Notes: generated by a model not told the origin, from the sequence alone. A stretch of 64,000 nucleotides of DNA from Sphingopyxis lindanitolerans (GCF_002993885.1 NZ_CM009578.1:2207751-2271750); one strand, 5' to 3'; positions 1-8,600 are shown, numbered from the stretch's first letter. Numbers and translations: made by a program.

Positions 1-76
1 GATCGATCCCCGCGCGCCCCAGCGTGACGACGTCCAGCCGGTCTTCTCCGACCGTTTCATGCCCTTGCTCCGCCAT
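1..76 (-). CDS. iolC: 5-dehydro-2-deoxygluconokinase, N-terminal fragment
   Basis: Only the first 25 codons are inside the window; the gene runs off the left edge on the minus strand. The visible residues end in LDVVTLGRAGID, which matches the opening beta strand of PfkB-type sugar kinases of the IolC group. IolC phosphorylates 5-dehydro-2-deoxy-D-gluconate in myo-inositol breakdown. The assignment leans on the neighbours: an RpiR-type regulator and an inositol dehydrogenase follow at once. Another PfkB kinase is possible from so short a piece. Confidence 0.6.
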   Translation of the reverse strand, partial: MAEQGHETVGEDRLDVVTLGRAGID

Positions 77-104
77 CGCTTTTCAGACCATCCTTCCTTG
101 GTCT

Positions 105-118
105 GTAACACATATTCC
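105..118. promoter_or_regulatory. Possible IolR-type operator upstream of iolC (degenerate)
   Basis: GTAA-N6-TTCC lies 29 bases upstream of the iolC start. It matches seven of the eight fixed positions of the GGAA-N6-TTCC inverted repeat described for RpiR-family inositol regulators in alphaproteobacteria. A second AT-rich dyad centred on CATATG lies at about 133-146. Suggestive only. Confidence 0.3.
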
Positions 119-170
119 AAGTTTAGAATGTTTGCAACATATGTTTCATATGGGCATCGGAATGAAATAG

Positions 171-1043
171 CTATGCCGCCCCGTCGTCGCGCACCTTGCC
201 GTCGGTGCGCGTCGCCTCGAACGCGAAGTTGATCACCAGCGCCTGCGCGAGGCACATCGACGCCGACAGCGAACGGAATTTCCGCACTTCGGCTTCGCGC
301 ACCTGAAGGACATGCTCGGCGGGCTTGGCGACCGGGCTGACCAGGCTGTCGCTGATCGCCAGGACGCGGCCGCCATTGGCCCTGGCGGCGTTGACGACCG
401 CGATCGTCTCTTCCGAATAGGGATGAAAGCTGATCGCTATCAGCAGGTCGTCGGGACCCATCGCATGGACCTGCTGAAGCCCGAGGCCGCCGACCCCGTC
501 GATGAATACCGCGCGCTTGCCCGCCTGGAGCAGCGAATAGGCGATATAGGACGCCACCGGGAACGAGCGGCGAAAGCCCGCGACATGGACGGTATCCGCC
601 GCCATCAACAGGTCGACCGCCGTGCGCATGTCGGCGCCGCTGACCGTCTGCAGCAGATTCTGGATCGCGAGGCTGTTGCCCTCGACGAATTCGGAGAGGA
701 GGTTCGCGGGTTCGACATCGCTCGCATTCGTCGCCTGGTCGAGCTGGCGGACGCGCTCCGAATAGCCGAGCGCGGCATTGTTGCTGAGCAGCCCGTCGCG
801 GAACAATCGCTGCATCTGGCTCGCCCCCTCGAACCCGAAACTCTTGGCAAAGCGCACGATCGCCGACGGCTGGACCCCGCAGCGGTCGGCGATCACCGCC
901 AGCGTTTCGAGCGCGATGTCGTTGGGCTCGTCGAGAATATAGCGCGCAATCTGCTTGAGCCGCTTGCTCAGCGTTTCGTATCGGCTCACGATCTCGGCGC
1001 GCAATTCTTCCGCCGAGGCGGGGGCAGTCGGGACGTCGGTCAA
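171..1043 (-). CDS. iolR: RpiR/MurR-family transcriptional regulator of inositol catabolism (IolR-like)
   Basis: A 290-residue regulator with an N-terminal helix-turn-helix of the RpiR type (about residues 15-90, with RYETLSKRLKQIARYIL and a CGVQPSAIVRFAKSFGF recognition segment). A C-terminal SIS sugar-phosphate-binding domain follows (about 130-270). The frame is open to a TTG at 1088, but the TTG at 1043 has a strong GGGGAG ribosome site seven bases upstream and removes a non-conserved leader, so I start there. That choice also puts the dyads at 1074-1087 and 1132-1145 outside the gene. It sits between iolC and the divergent iolG, so it probably represses both until an inositol-derived sugar phosphate binds the SIS domain. 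Confidence 0.8.
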   Translation of the reverse strand: MTDVPTAPASAEELRAEIVSRYETLSKRLKQIARYILDEPNDIALETLAVIADRCGVQPSAIVRFAKSFGFEGASQMQRLFRDGLLSNNAALGYSERVRQLDQATNASDVEPANLLSEFVEGNSLAIQNLLQTVSGADMRTAVDLLMAADTVHVAGFRRSFPVASYIAYSLLQAGKRAVFIDGVGGLGLQQVHAMGPDDLLIAISFHPYSEETIAVVNAARANGGRVLAISDSLVSPVAKPAEHVLQVREAEVRKFRSLSASMCLAQALVINFAFEATRTDGKVRDDGAA

Positions 1044-1073
1044 ATAGTTTCTCCCCCGTTGATCCGGAAAAAC

Positions 1074-1174
1074 GGAATATCTGTTCAAAACTTGTAACGC
1101 AACTGTCGCCCTGCGGCATTTCTCGCGCTATGGAATATATGTTCCATATTATGTATGTATGGAAGATGATTTCA
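1074..1174. promoter_or_regulatory. Flanking half-matched IolR-type sites
   Basis: GGAA-N6-TTCA occurs at 1074-1087 and again at 1161-1174, on either side of the perfect site. Each misses the last base. Three sites 87 bases apart could allow cooperative or looping repression; this is inference. Confidence 0.35.
1132..1145. promoter_or_regulatory. IolR-type operator GGAA-N6-TTCC in the iolR-iolG divergent promoter
   Basis: GGAATATATGTTCC is a full match to GGAA-N6-TTCC, and the dyad extends one base each side (TGGAA...TTCCA). It lies 45 bases upstream of the iolG ATG and 88 bases upstream of the regulator start, where a repressor could control both genes. Confidence 0.6.
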
Positions 1175-1190
1175 ACCGGAAGAGGATAGA

Positions 1191-2174
1191 ATGCACGATA
1201 TCGCACTGATCGGCGCCGGCAGGATCGGCAAAATCCATGCGGCGAACCTGGCCGCCAACCCGCGCCTGCGGCTGACGCGGGTGGTCGATCCCTTTCCCGA
1301 GGCGGCGGCGGCGATCGCCGCGCAATATGACGCGCGCGTCTCGACGGTCGAGGAGGCGCTGGCCGACCCGGCGATAGCGGGAGTCGTGGTCGCGAGTTCG
1401 ACCGACACCCACCTGCCCTACAGCCTCGCCGCCGCCAAGGCCGGCAAGGCGATCTTCTGCGAAAAGCCGCTCGATCAGGATCTGGCCGCCGCGCGCGAAT
1501 CGGCGGCGCGCTTCGCGGCGCTGGACGCGCGGCTGTTCCTCGCCTTCAACCGCCGCTTCGACCCGAATTTCGCGGCGTTGCAGGCGCGGCTTGCCGGCGG
1601 CGCGGTCGGCACGCTCGAAACGCTGCACATCATCAGCCACGACCCCGCGCCGCCGCCGGTCGATTATATCAAGGTATCGGGCGGCATCTTCAAGGATATG
1701 GTGATCCATGATTTCGACATGGCGCGCTGGCTGCTCGGCGAGGAGGTGACCGAAGTCTTCGCCAGCGCCTCGGTGCTCGTCGATCCCGCGATCGGCGAAG
1801 CGGGCGACGCCGACACGGCGAAGACGATCCTGCGCACCGCGTCGGGCCGCCTGTGCGTCATCTCGTCGAGCCGCCGCAGCGGCTATGGCTATGACCAGCG
1901 GATCGAGGCGTTCGGATCGAAGGGCATGATCCGCGCCCAGAACCAGCTCGAAACGACGGTCGAGACCTGGGGCGAGAATGGCGCCGCGGCCGACCGCTTC
2001 CAGAATTTCTTCCTCGATCGCTATGCCGTCGCCTATGCGCGCGAGACCGACCATTTCGCCGACATTCTCGACGGCGGCGCCCCGCTCGTCGACTTCCGCG
2101 ACGGCGTCGCGGCGCTCGCGCTGGCCGAAGCGGCGGCGCAGTCGGCACAGACCGGCGAGCGGGTGCGGCTTTGA
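1191..2174 (+). CDS. iolG: Inositol 2-dehydrogenase (Gfo/Idh/MocA family)
   Basis: A 327-residue cytosolic NAD-dependent dehydrogenase that oxidises myo-inositol to scyllo-inosose, the first step of inositol catabolism. The Rossmann motif GAGRIGKIH is at residues 8-16. The family lysine is in EKPLD (K92). The catalytic Asp/His pair is in DMVIHDFDMARW (D169 and H173). Length is normal for the family. The start ATG is preceded by AGAGGA. It is divergent from the RpiR regulator and ends in a perfect 9-bp hairpin. The iolC/regulator context favours inositol over other Gfo/Idh substrates. Confidence 0.85.
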   Translation: MHDIALIGAGRIGKIHAANLAANPRLRLTRVVDPFPEAAAAIAAQYDARVSTVEEALADPAIAGVVVASSTDTHLPYSLAAAKAGKAIFCEKPLDQDLAAARESAARFAALDARLFLAFNRRFDPNFAALQARLAGGAVGTLETLHIISHDPAPPPVDYIKVSGGIFKDMVIHDFDMARWLLGEEVTEVFASASVLVDPAIGEAGDADTAKTILRTASGRLCVISSSRRSGYGYDQRIEAFGSKGMIRAQNQLETTVETWGENGAAADRFQNFFLDRYAVAYARETDHFADILDGGAPLVDFRDGVAALALAEAAAQSAQTGERVRL

Positions 2175-2180
2175 CCAAGA

Positions 2181-2212
2181 GGCGGGCGGCAAGATCACCG
2201 CCCGCCGTTTCT
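2181..2212 (+). terminator. Rho-independent terminator after iolG
   Basis: A perfect 9-bp stem (GGCGGGCGG paired with CCGCCCGCC) with an 8-base loop is followed by GTTTCT. It lies seven bases after the iolG stop and before the converging gene. Confidence 0.7.
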
Positions 2213-2216
2213 CCCG

Positions 2217-3443
2217 TCAGGGCTCTCGCAACTCCGCGGCTCCAGACGTGTCTTCGTCAACGGGCGCCGGAACGCTGTCGGTCACGCCTGGAAAGTCCAT
2301 GCGAGTCATCACCTGTCCCGCACAGCTATAGGTCGCGCGGTTTTCGATTCGGGCTTCCGCCATCCGGGCCGCCGCATCGGGCTGGAAAATCATCATCGCG
2401 GCCTTGGCGTCGTCGAAATGGCGTGCATAGCCCATGCCGCTATGCCTGCCGCCTGCCGCAAGCTCCGCGTCGAGGAAAGGTGTCGCGTCGGCCAGATACG
2501 CATATTCGCCTGCCTTGACCTCAAAAGCCGGAGCGCCAAAGCAGTTGGTTGTGTTGGGTAAAATCTTACCCACGGCATCGGTTTGCAAGACATACCAGCC
2601 TGGCGTCAGTTTCGCGACCTGCAGCTCATAAGCCGCCTTCTTGTCCCTGCTGACAAATTCGCTGGCGTAAGTGGTGTGATCCCCTTTTTTCTTCCAATCG
2701 CGCGGCTGATAGAAAAGATCGCCATTTTCACGGTCGAAACGACGGATCTGGACGCGGCCCGAACGCCCCGCGCTTCCGGCATCGTTGCGGCGGAATGCCA
2801 TGACCAGTCCGCCTTCGTTTTCCGCCAGCGCAAGCGGCGTCTTGGGATCGACTTTCTTGCCCAGAAACAGCGACGGCGGACCCGCCAGCGGGCCGCTCAT
2901 ATTCAGCCTGTCATCGGCAACCGGGGTAAAGCTGGTCATTTGGGTGACGTCACCCTCGACCGTCTGCGCCCCGACCATCGTTTCAAAATAATCCTGCCGT
3001 TCGGCATCCGACAGGGCGGCCACCTTTGCGGCTTGCGCGGCAGGCAGTTCTACCAGCCGCCATCCTTTGATCAGCAAACAGTTCCGCCGGTTGGCGCGGC
3101 GCATCTGGCCTTCGACGATCGCAGCGCCGATGGCCGCGCCTATTCCGCTGCCGATGCCCGCAGCAAGCGGCGAAATCGCCGGATTATATATCGCGGGATT
3201 ATAGATCGGCACCGATCCGGCGGGTGTCCGAGACCCGCGTGCGATCAAACGGCAGGTTTGCCAATCTGCATCATATTCCGCCCGGCTGGCGCCCGGCTTG
3301 TTGTAAAAGCGGCTGTCCTTGAGATCACGCGCAGCGTCTTGCGCAATGTCTTCGGGCGTATCCGAAGTGGCAACGACCTCGCGCGCCGCAACCGGCTGCG
3401 CGATCAGCGCTGCAGCCGTCAAAAACAATATCGCTTTCTCCAT
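2217..3443 (-). CDS. Secreted hypothetical protein with glycine-zipper segment
   Basis: A 408-residue protein of unknown function. It has a clean signal peptide (residues 1-20, cut after QPVAA). A short glycine-zipper stretch (GIGSGIGAAIGAAI, near residue 100) could insert into or pack against a membrane. The rest is soluble, with lysine-rich loops and no motif I recognise. Two adjacent near-identical pentads (PIYNP, AIYNP) sit just before the zipper. It converges on iolG and is followed upstream by repeat DNA, so it appears to be a single-gene unit. Codon use is like its neighbours. Location is probably periplasm or outer membrane. Confidence 0.75.
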   Translation of the reverse strand: MEKAILFLTAAALIAQPVAAREVVATSDTPEDIAQDAARDLKDSRFYNKPGASRAEYDADWQTCRLIARGSRTPAGSVPIYNPAIYNPAISPLAAGIGSGIGAAIGAAIVEGQMRRANRRNCLLIKGWRLVELPAAQAAKVAALSDAERQDYFETMVGAQTVEGDVTQMTSFTPVADDRLNMSGPLAGPPSLFLGKKVDPKTPLALAENEGGLVMAFRRNDAGSAGRSGRVQIRRFDRENGDLFYQPRDWKKKGDHTTYASEFVSRDKKAAYELQVAKLTPGWYVLQTDAVGKILPNTTNCFGAPAFEVKAGEYAYLADATPFLDAELAAGGRHSGMGYARHFDDAKAAMMIFQPDAAARMAEARIENRATYSCAGQVMTRMDFPGVTDSVPAPVDEDTSGAAELREP

Positions 3444-3679
3444 ATTCTGCTCCCCCTTTAGCCCCCGAGCCGAAGCTCAGCATTTCTGTGATGGCATAGG
3501 CGAGCCCCGTCAACCAGCTAGGTAGAGACCGGATTTCCACGGCAACAGAAGGGTTTGGCGCGGCCGGTCCGTGGTGCCACATCAGGAAGAAAGCTGGCCC
3601 CGCGCGGCTTCCCGCAAAAGAAAAGGAGATCATGTCGTTTGCAAACACATCGGCTGTCGGCCGACCTCATTCATTCTCT

Positions 3680-3784
3680 CGTCACCCTGAACTTGTTTCA
3701 GGGTCCATGGCCTGCCCTCGAATTGGACGCAGCTCTGCCTGAGAGAGTAGATCATGGATGCTGAAACAAGTTCAGCATGACGAG
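3680..3784. repeat. Interspersed palindromic repeat (CTGAACTTGTTTCAG family) in a 432-base gap
   Basis: Two inverted copies face each other: CCCTGAACTTGTTTCAGGG at 3685-3703 and GCTGAAACAAGTTCAGC at 3760-3776, each also flanked by CCATGG/CATGG. This type of dyad is common in sphingomonad intergenic DNA. The rest of the gap 3444-3875 holds no convincing gene; only the receptor terminator at its right end is functional by sequence. Confidence 0.7.
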
Positions 3785-3820
3785 GGTGGCGAGGGTGTGT
3801 TTGCAAGCTCCACAATCGCC

Positions 3821-3850
3821 AAAGAAAAGGGGCCGGGTTTCCCCGGCCCC
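3821..3850 (-). terminator. Rho-independent terminator of the first TonB-dependent receptor
   Basis: Read on the minus strand, GGGGCCGGG and CCCGGCCCC form a 9-bp perfect stem with a GAAA-type tetraloop, followed by TTTTCTTT. It begins 25 bases after the receptor stop. Confidence 0.85.
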
Positions 3851-3875
3851 AGGTCCAGTGCTCCCCTGCAGAGGA

Positions 3876-6431
3876 TCAGAATTTGAACTGGATGCCCGTC
3901 TTGAGCGAATAGCCGTAGCGCTCGACCTCGTCGGTTCGCGACGATATGCCCTGATAGACGCGATAGGGTTCGTCGTTGAGGTTCGATCCTTCGAGGAAGA
4001 TCGTCACATTCTTGACGATGTCATAACCGATGCGCGCGTCCCACTGGTTGAAGGCGCCGACATAGAGATCGCTGTCGGTATCCCCGCCGGGCTCGAGCAG
4101 ATAGGCCGAGCGGTAGGTATAGGCGATGCGCGCCGACAGCCCGCCCTTTTCATAGGCGAGGAAAGCCGACGCGACCCGGTTCGACTGGCTGGCGAGCGGC
4201 AACCGCTCGTCGCCGCGGCCCGGAATGCCCTTGGCGCGCGATTTCACGAAGGTGATGCTGCCGCCGACGCTGAAACCATCGAGCGGCGCGGGCAGGAAGC
4301 TGAGCTCGGTCTGCGCGTTGATCTCGATGCCCTTGACGAAGGCGCTGTCGGCGTTGACCGGCATCGTCACCTGCGCATCGACCAGCGCCTGCCCGGCGAA
4401 GGTTCCGCTCTGCTCGGTGGTCGCCGAATAGATCGGATTCTCGATCGTCTTGTAGAAGCCGGCGACGCTGATGATGCCCTTGCGCCCGATATAGAATTCG
4501 CCCGCAAGGTCGTAATTGGTCGAGGTGAGCGGCCTCAGATTGGGGTTGCCCATCGTGACTTCATTGTCGCCGGTGTTGACGACCGTCGTCGGCGCGAGCT
4601 GTTCATAGTTCGCACGCCCGATCGCCCGCGTCACCGCGGCGCGAAGGACGAGCGACTCGGTTGCGTTCCAGCGCAGGTTCAGGCCCGGAAAGAAATCGGT
4701 GTAGCTCTGCGCCCCGAAGCTGTCATAATCCTTGCCAAGGTCGGCGACGGTCGTGGTGTCGAGGATGTCCTTCGCCGCATAATTGCTCTTGGTCTTTTCC
4801 ATGCGGACGCCGGGGATGGCGGTGAAGGGCCCGAATTTCAGCGTCGCCATCGCATAGGCGGCGAAGATCTTCTCGCGGATCAGATAATCGGCGGCGAGGC
4901 TGTCGCCGACGGTGCCTTCCTCGTCGATCTCGAAACCGGCGAGATTCGACTGGAAGAAGCTGTCGGCGCTCGGGCGGCTGATCGTCGCGCCGAAGGGGTA
5001 GCGGCCCTTGAAGATACTGTCGATCGAGCCGTCCTGGACCTGATCGAGCGTGAAATCGTCGTCATAGCCGCCGTAAATCACCGATTCGGCGTCGTTGGTC
5101 TTGCGCCGCTGCGTATATTTCGCGCCGATCTGGATCGTGCTGTCGTCACCGATGCCGATCGGAGTGCGGAAATCGGCGCGCGCCTGATAAAGATCCTCGC
5201 GGGCGCGGCGATGCTCGTAGCTCGTTTCGTCGAATTTATATTTGGTCGGATCGAACGCCGTCGCACCGGACTGATAAAGCGGGATCGTTCCCGACAGGTC
5301 GTAGGATCCCGTGATGTTCTTGGCCGCAAAGATGATTTCGTCGCGATGCGGGTCGCGCTTGTTGGCGCGGGTGTAGCTGCCCTCGACGCGCAGCCAGCTC
5401 GGACCGAGATCGAATTCGCCGCCGAGCGACGAGGTGAAGGTGTCCGAATCCTCCTCGCGCGAACGCAGCGCCCGCTTCGCCTTGGCGCCGGTGAAATCGC
5501 CGCTGGTCGCGGTCTGGTTCGTGATCGCGTCTTCGTCGAGATCGACCTGGAAGCCCGGACGCGATTCCTTGTCCTTATATTTGGAATAGAGGAAGCGCGC
5601 ATATACCTTCACGTCGTCGGTCGGGCGCCAGTCGAAATTCGCGACCGCGCCATAGCGCTGGCGGCGGGTGTGATAGTCGCGCAGCGTCTGGCGCAGCGGC
5701 ACGAATTCGCCGCCCACCTCCTCCCAATTACCGCCCGACTGGATGTTCTGCGCCTCGAACTCGCGGTTGGAATAGTTGAGCGCGAAAACGAAGCCGAACT
5801 GGCGGTCGGGGCCAAAGCGCGACCCGATCGAGGCGTCGAATTCATAGGGATGCTTGCCGTTGAGGTCATATTTGCCATAGGCGGCGCGCAGGCTGCCGAA
5901 CGTGCCCGATCGGTCAAAGGCCGACACGGTCTCGATGTTGGCGGCGCCCGCGATCGCGTTGGCGTCCATGTCGGGGGTCAGAGTCTTCGACACCGTCACC
6001 GCGCCGATCAGCGCCGAGGGGATGTCGTCGAGCTTTACCTGGCGCGAATCGGGTTCGGGGGCGGCGGCGGTCTGGCCGTTCAGCGTCACGTTGAGCAAGT
6101 CGGGCGATACGCCGCGGACGGTGAGGTAGCGCCCCTCGCCCATGTCGTTCGAGACGCTGAGGCCCGGCAGGCGGCGCAGCGTTTCGGCGACATTCTGGTC
6201 GGGCAGGCGGCCGACATCGTCGGCGCGAACCTCGTCGACCTGCGTATCGGTGTTGCGCTTCGTTTCGAGCGCCGCGCGGTCGGCGGCGCGGCGGCCGCTG
6301 ACGACGATCGCATCGCCCTGGTCCGCTGCGGTTGTCCCCGCCGCGGCCGACGAATCCTGCGCCCAGGCGCCCGTCATCGGGACCGCCAGACATGTCGTGA
6401 GCAAAAGCGCCCGTCCGAACCGCCGTGTCAT
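3876..6431 (-). CDS. TonB-dependent receptor (TIGR01782-like), candidate inositol-phosphate receptor
   Basis: An 851-residue outer-membrane receptor. The signal peptide covers residues 1-25 (cut after GAWA). A TonB-box-like DAIVVSGRR segment follows at about 40-48. The plug contains RLPGLSVSNDMGEGRYLTVRG and LNVTLNGQT, features of the Xanthomonas/Caulobacter-type receptor class TIGR01782. The C-terminus ends in aromatic F (IQFKF), as Bam substrates do. It has its own dyad operator, a Pho-box-like pair upstream and a strong terminator downstream. It sits just after the two-component operon and near the phytase-like gene, so uptake of phosphorylated inositol is a reasonable guess. Such receptors also take glycans or siderophores, so the substrate is inferred. 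Confidence 0.85.
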   Translation of the reverse strand: MTRRFGRALLLTTCLAVPMTGAWAQDSSAAAGTTAADQGDAIVVSGRRAADRAALETKRNTDTQVDEVRADDVGRLPDQNVAETLRRLPGLSVSNDMGEGRYLTVRGVSPDLLNVTLNGQTAAAPEPDSRQVKLDDIPSALIGAVTVSKTLTPDMDANAIAGAANIETVSAFDRSGTFGSLRAAYGKYDLNGKHPYEFDASIGSRFGPDRQFGFVFALNYSNREFEAQNIQSGGNWEEVGGEFVPLRQTLRDYHTRRQRYGAVANFDWRPTDDVKVYARFLYSKYKDKESRPGFQVDLDEDAITNQTATSGDFTGAKAKRALRSREEDSDTFTSSLGGEFDLGPSWLRVEGSYTRANKRDPHRDEIIFAAKNITGSYDLSGTIPLYQSGATAFDPTKYKFDETSYEHRRAREDLYQARADFRTPIGIGDDSTIQIGAKYTQRRKTNDAESVIYGGYDDDFTLDQVQDGSIDSIFKGRYPFGATISRPSADSFFQSNLAGFEIDEEGTVGDSLAADYLIREKIFAAYAMATLKFGPFTAIPGVRMEKTKSNYAAKDILDTTTVADLGKDYDSFGAQSYTDFFPGLNLRWNATESLVLRAAVTRAIGRANYEQLAPTTVVNTGDNEVTMGNPNLRPLTSTNYDLAGEFYIGRKGIISVAGFYKTIENPIYSATTEQSGTFAGQALVDAQVTMPVNADSAFVKGIEINAQTELSFLPAPLDGFSVGGSITFVKSRAKGIPGRGDERLPLASQSNRVASAFLAYEKGGLSARIAYTYRSAYLLEPGGDTDSDLYVGAFNQWDARIGYDIVKNVTIFLEGSNLNDEPYRVYQGISSRTDEVERYGYSLKTGIQFKF

Positions 6432-6494
6432 TATTGCCTCTCCTCCCCGGCACGGCTCCTTGCCGCGCTCGTTCGGGCATCATAATGGCACAAT

Positions 6495-6522
6495 TATTCT
6501 ATATTGCAAGTAAAATAGAATA
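6495..6522. promoter_or_regulatory. 8-bp inverted repeat upstream of the receptor gene
   Basis: TATTCTAT-N12-ATAGAATA is perfect over eight bases per arm and lies about 64 bases upstream of the receptor ATG, in an AT-rich island. An outer partial dyad (TGCACAA-like ends) surrounds it. The spacing of arms suggests a dimeric repressor or activator. The arms are unlike both the iol operators and the Pho-like boxes, so a different regulator is implied. Confidence 0.55.
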
Positions 6523-6577
6523 TATCTTGCACAATGGCTTGGCGCGGCACGCGGCGGCGCGGCGCGGCACGCCCGAT

Positions 6578-6595
6578 CTGACACCAGGCTGACAG
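6578..6595 (-). promoter_or_regulatory. Pho-box-like direct repeat upstream of the receptor (site A)
   Basis: On the minus strand this reads CTGTCAG-CCTG-GTGTCAG, two TGTCAG heptads 11 bases apart. The layout and core match the PhoB box (CTGTCAT-N4-CTGTCAT). It lies 147 bases upstream of the receptor start, just after the sensor kinase stop. Confidence 0.5.
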
Positions 6596-6600
6596 GAAGT

Positions 6601-7938
6601 TCAGTCGGATAGCGTCCAGCCGACGCGGACTTCAAGCCCCCCGAGCGGCGAGCGCGCCAGGACAAGGTCGCCGCGCGTCGCTTCGGCAAGCTCGCGCGCG
6701 ATGGCAAGGCCGAGCCCATGGCCCTCGCCGCCCGAATCGAGCCGCGCGCCGCGCAGGATCGCTTCGCCCCGCTGCGCGCTGTCGAGCCCGGGCCCGTCGT
6801 CGCCAACGATCAGCATCCGCCGGCCGTCGGCCGTCTCGACCGCGACATGGACAAGGCGGCGGGCATGGCGCGCGGCATTTTCGAGCAGTGGCCCGAGCAG
6901 TTCGGCGGCATCGTCGCTCGCGAGCGGTAGCGTCGCGCGCTCGTCGCAGGCCAGCGAAAAGGCGACGCGCTCGCCCGCCCCGGTCAGTTCGATCACCGCG
7001 ACGAGCCGCTCGATCAGCGGCAGCGCCTCGGTGCTGCGCCCTTCGGGAACGAGGCTGATCCGCGTCCGCGCCAGTTCGCCGTCGATCGCCGCGCGCATCG
7101 CGGCGATCGACGAATCGAGGCCGTCGGCCAGCGCCGCCGCGCCGCCTTCGCGCGCCCGCGCGCTTTGCGCGGCGAGCGCGGCGAGCGGAGTCTTGAGGCC
7201 GTGCGCCAGGTCGGCGGCGCGGCGCCGCGCGCGCACCAGATCGGCCTCGCGCGCATCGGCCAGCGCGTCGATCGATTCGGTGAGCGGCGCCAGCTCGCGG
7301 GGATAGGTGCCGCCAAGCCGCGCCGAGGCGTCGCGGCGCAGCCGCTCGACCTCCTGCCCGACGCTTCGCAGCGGGCGGAGCCCCAACCCGACCTGCGCCC
7401 AGGCCGCGAGCGCGAGCGCGATCCACAGCAACACCAGGAACAGCGCCATCTCGCGCCCGAATTCGCGCTGCGCCGGCGCCAGCTTGGCAAGGTCATAGCC
7501 GAGCTGAACGATCACCGGAGGTTCCTGCGGCTGCAGGCGGATCGCGCGTTCCATCAATAGCAGATGCTGGCCGAAGGGACCCTCGGCGCGGCGGATCCGC
7601 CAGCGGTCGGCAGGCGCCGCCGCGGCAGGCGGCAGATGGCTGTCCCAGAGCGAGACCGAACGGATCGCGCCGCCGCCGGTCGAGGCCTGCCAATACAGCC
7701 CGCCGGCGGGAACCGCGAAGCGCGGGTCGGCGGGTTCGGACCCCGCGACCGGGACGCCGCGCGCCAATTGCAGGTCGGCGAGCAGCGGCCGCACCTGGAC
7801 CAGCAGTTCGTCCTCGACGCGCCGCTCGACATGGCCGTCGAACAGCCACGTCATCGCGAACCAGGCGACGAGCAGCGCAAGAGCGATCGCCACCCCGGCC
7901 CCCGCGATCAGGCGAAGCCGGAGCGAGCCGCCCGTCAT
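6601..7938 (-). CDS. Sensor histidine kinase, PhoQ-like
   Basis: A 445-residue inner-membrane kinase. TM1 is about residues 9-31 and TM2 about 164-186, flanking a periplasmic sensor of roughly 130 residues. A HAMP-like linker precedes the HisKA box ADLAHGLKTPLAAL with phospho-acceptor H246; the HGLKTP form is the PhoQ style. The ATPase domain has N box LLENAARHA, G1 GDDGPG and G2 GHGLGLAIA. The start ATG overlaps the response-regulator stop (ATGA), so translation is coupled. Longer starts would run into the regulator gene and lack support. It should phosphorylate the regulator encoded just upstream; the signal is unknown, possibly a cation, acid stress or phosphate/phytate state. Confidence 0.88.
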   Translation of the reverse strand: MTGGSLRLRLIAGAGVAIALALLVAWFAMTWLFDGHVERRVEDELLVQVRPLLADLQLARGVPVAGSEPADPRFAVPAGGLYWQASTGGGAIRSVSLWDSHLPPAAAAPADRWRIRRAEGPFGQHLLLMERAIRLQPQEPPVIVQLGYDLAKLAPAQREFGREMALFLVLLWIALALAAWAQVGLGLRPLRSVGQEVERLRRDASARLGGTYPRELAPLTESIDALADAREADLVRARRRAADLAHGLKTPLAALAAQSARAREGGAAALADGLDSSIAAMRAAIDGELARTRISLVPEGRSTEALPLIERLVAVIELTGAGERVAFSLACDERATLPLASDDAAELLGPLLENAARHARRLVHVAVETADGRRMLIVGDDGPGLDSAQRGEAILRGARLDSGGEGHGLGLAIARELAEATRGDLVLARSPLGGLEVRVGWTLSD

Positions 7939-8600
7939 GCGGCGGCCGCCGGCAGGAGATAGCCAAAGCCGCGCCGCGTCCGGATGGTGTCGGGGCCGAG
8001 CTTGCGCCGCAGCCGCGCGACCAGCGCTTCGATCGCATTGGCGTTTTCGGTGTCGGCGTCGCCATAGAGATGGTCGGACAATTCGGTCGCGGGCACGGCG
8101 CGGCCGGGGTGATGGGCCAGATAGTCGAGCAACCGATATTCGAGCGGCGAAAGCTTGACGAGCGCGCCGTCGAGCGTCGCGGTCATCCGGTGGGTGTCGA
8201 TCCGCAGCGGCCCCGCCTCGAGCGTCGGGCTCGAACGCCCCGCCGCGCGGCGGACCAGCCCGCGCACGCGCGCGATCAATTCCTCCATCGCCCACGGCTT
8301 TGCCATATAATCGTCGGCGCCGGCCTCGATCCCGGCGACCTTGTCGGTCCAGTCGCCGCGCGCCGACAGGATCAGGACAGGAAAGCCACGCCCCGCGTCA
8401 CGCCAGCGCTTGATGACCGAGAGGCCGTCGAGTCGCGGCAGGCCGAGATCGACGATCGCGACGTCATAATCCTCGACATCGCCGTTGAACCAGGCCTGCT
8501 GGCCGTCACCGGCAAGGTCGACGACGAACCCGGCGGCGGTCATCCCGCGAACCAGTTCGGAAGCGACGACGGGATCGTCTTCGACCACCAATGCGCGCAT
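7935..8600 (-). CDS. OmpR/PhoP-family response regulator
   Basis: A 221-residue regulator. The receiver has the acidic pocket EDD (residues 7-9), phospho-acceptor D51 in VDLGLPRLDG and the switch lysine in KPW. The C-terminal winged helix (about 125-220) has the OmpR-type signature SPLEYRLLDYLAHHPG. A TTG one codon upstream of the ATG at 8600 is possible, but the ATG overlaps the PepSY stop as TGATG, which fits coupled translation. It is partner of the downstream kinase. Paired TGTCAG heptads at 11-base spacing in this locus are the usual target geometry for this family, so it or the global PhoB may bind them. Confidence 0.88.
   Translation of the reverse strand: MRALVVEDDPVVASELVRGMTAAGFVVDLAGDGQQAWFNGDVEDYDVAIVDLGLPRLDGLSVIKRWRDAGRGFPVLILSARGDWTDKVAGIEAGADDYMAKPWAMEELIARVRGLVRRAAGRSSPTLEAGPLRIDTHRMTATLDGALVKLSPLEYRLLDYLAHHPGRAVPATELSDHLYGDADTENANAIEALVARLRRKLGPDTIRTRRGFGYLLPAAAA

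Noticed and set aside
3777..6485. Open frame of about 900 codons on the plus strand opposite the first receptor
   Set aside because: It is the antisense shadow of a GC-rich gene; it has no known domain, and the receptor on the other strand has signal peptide, plug and aromatic end.
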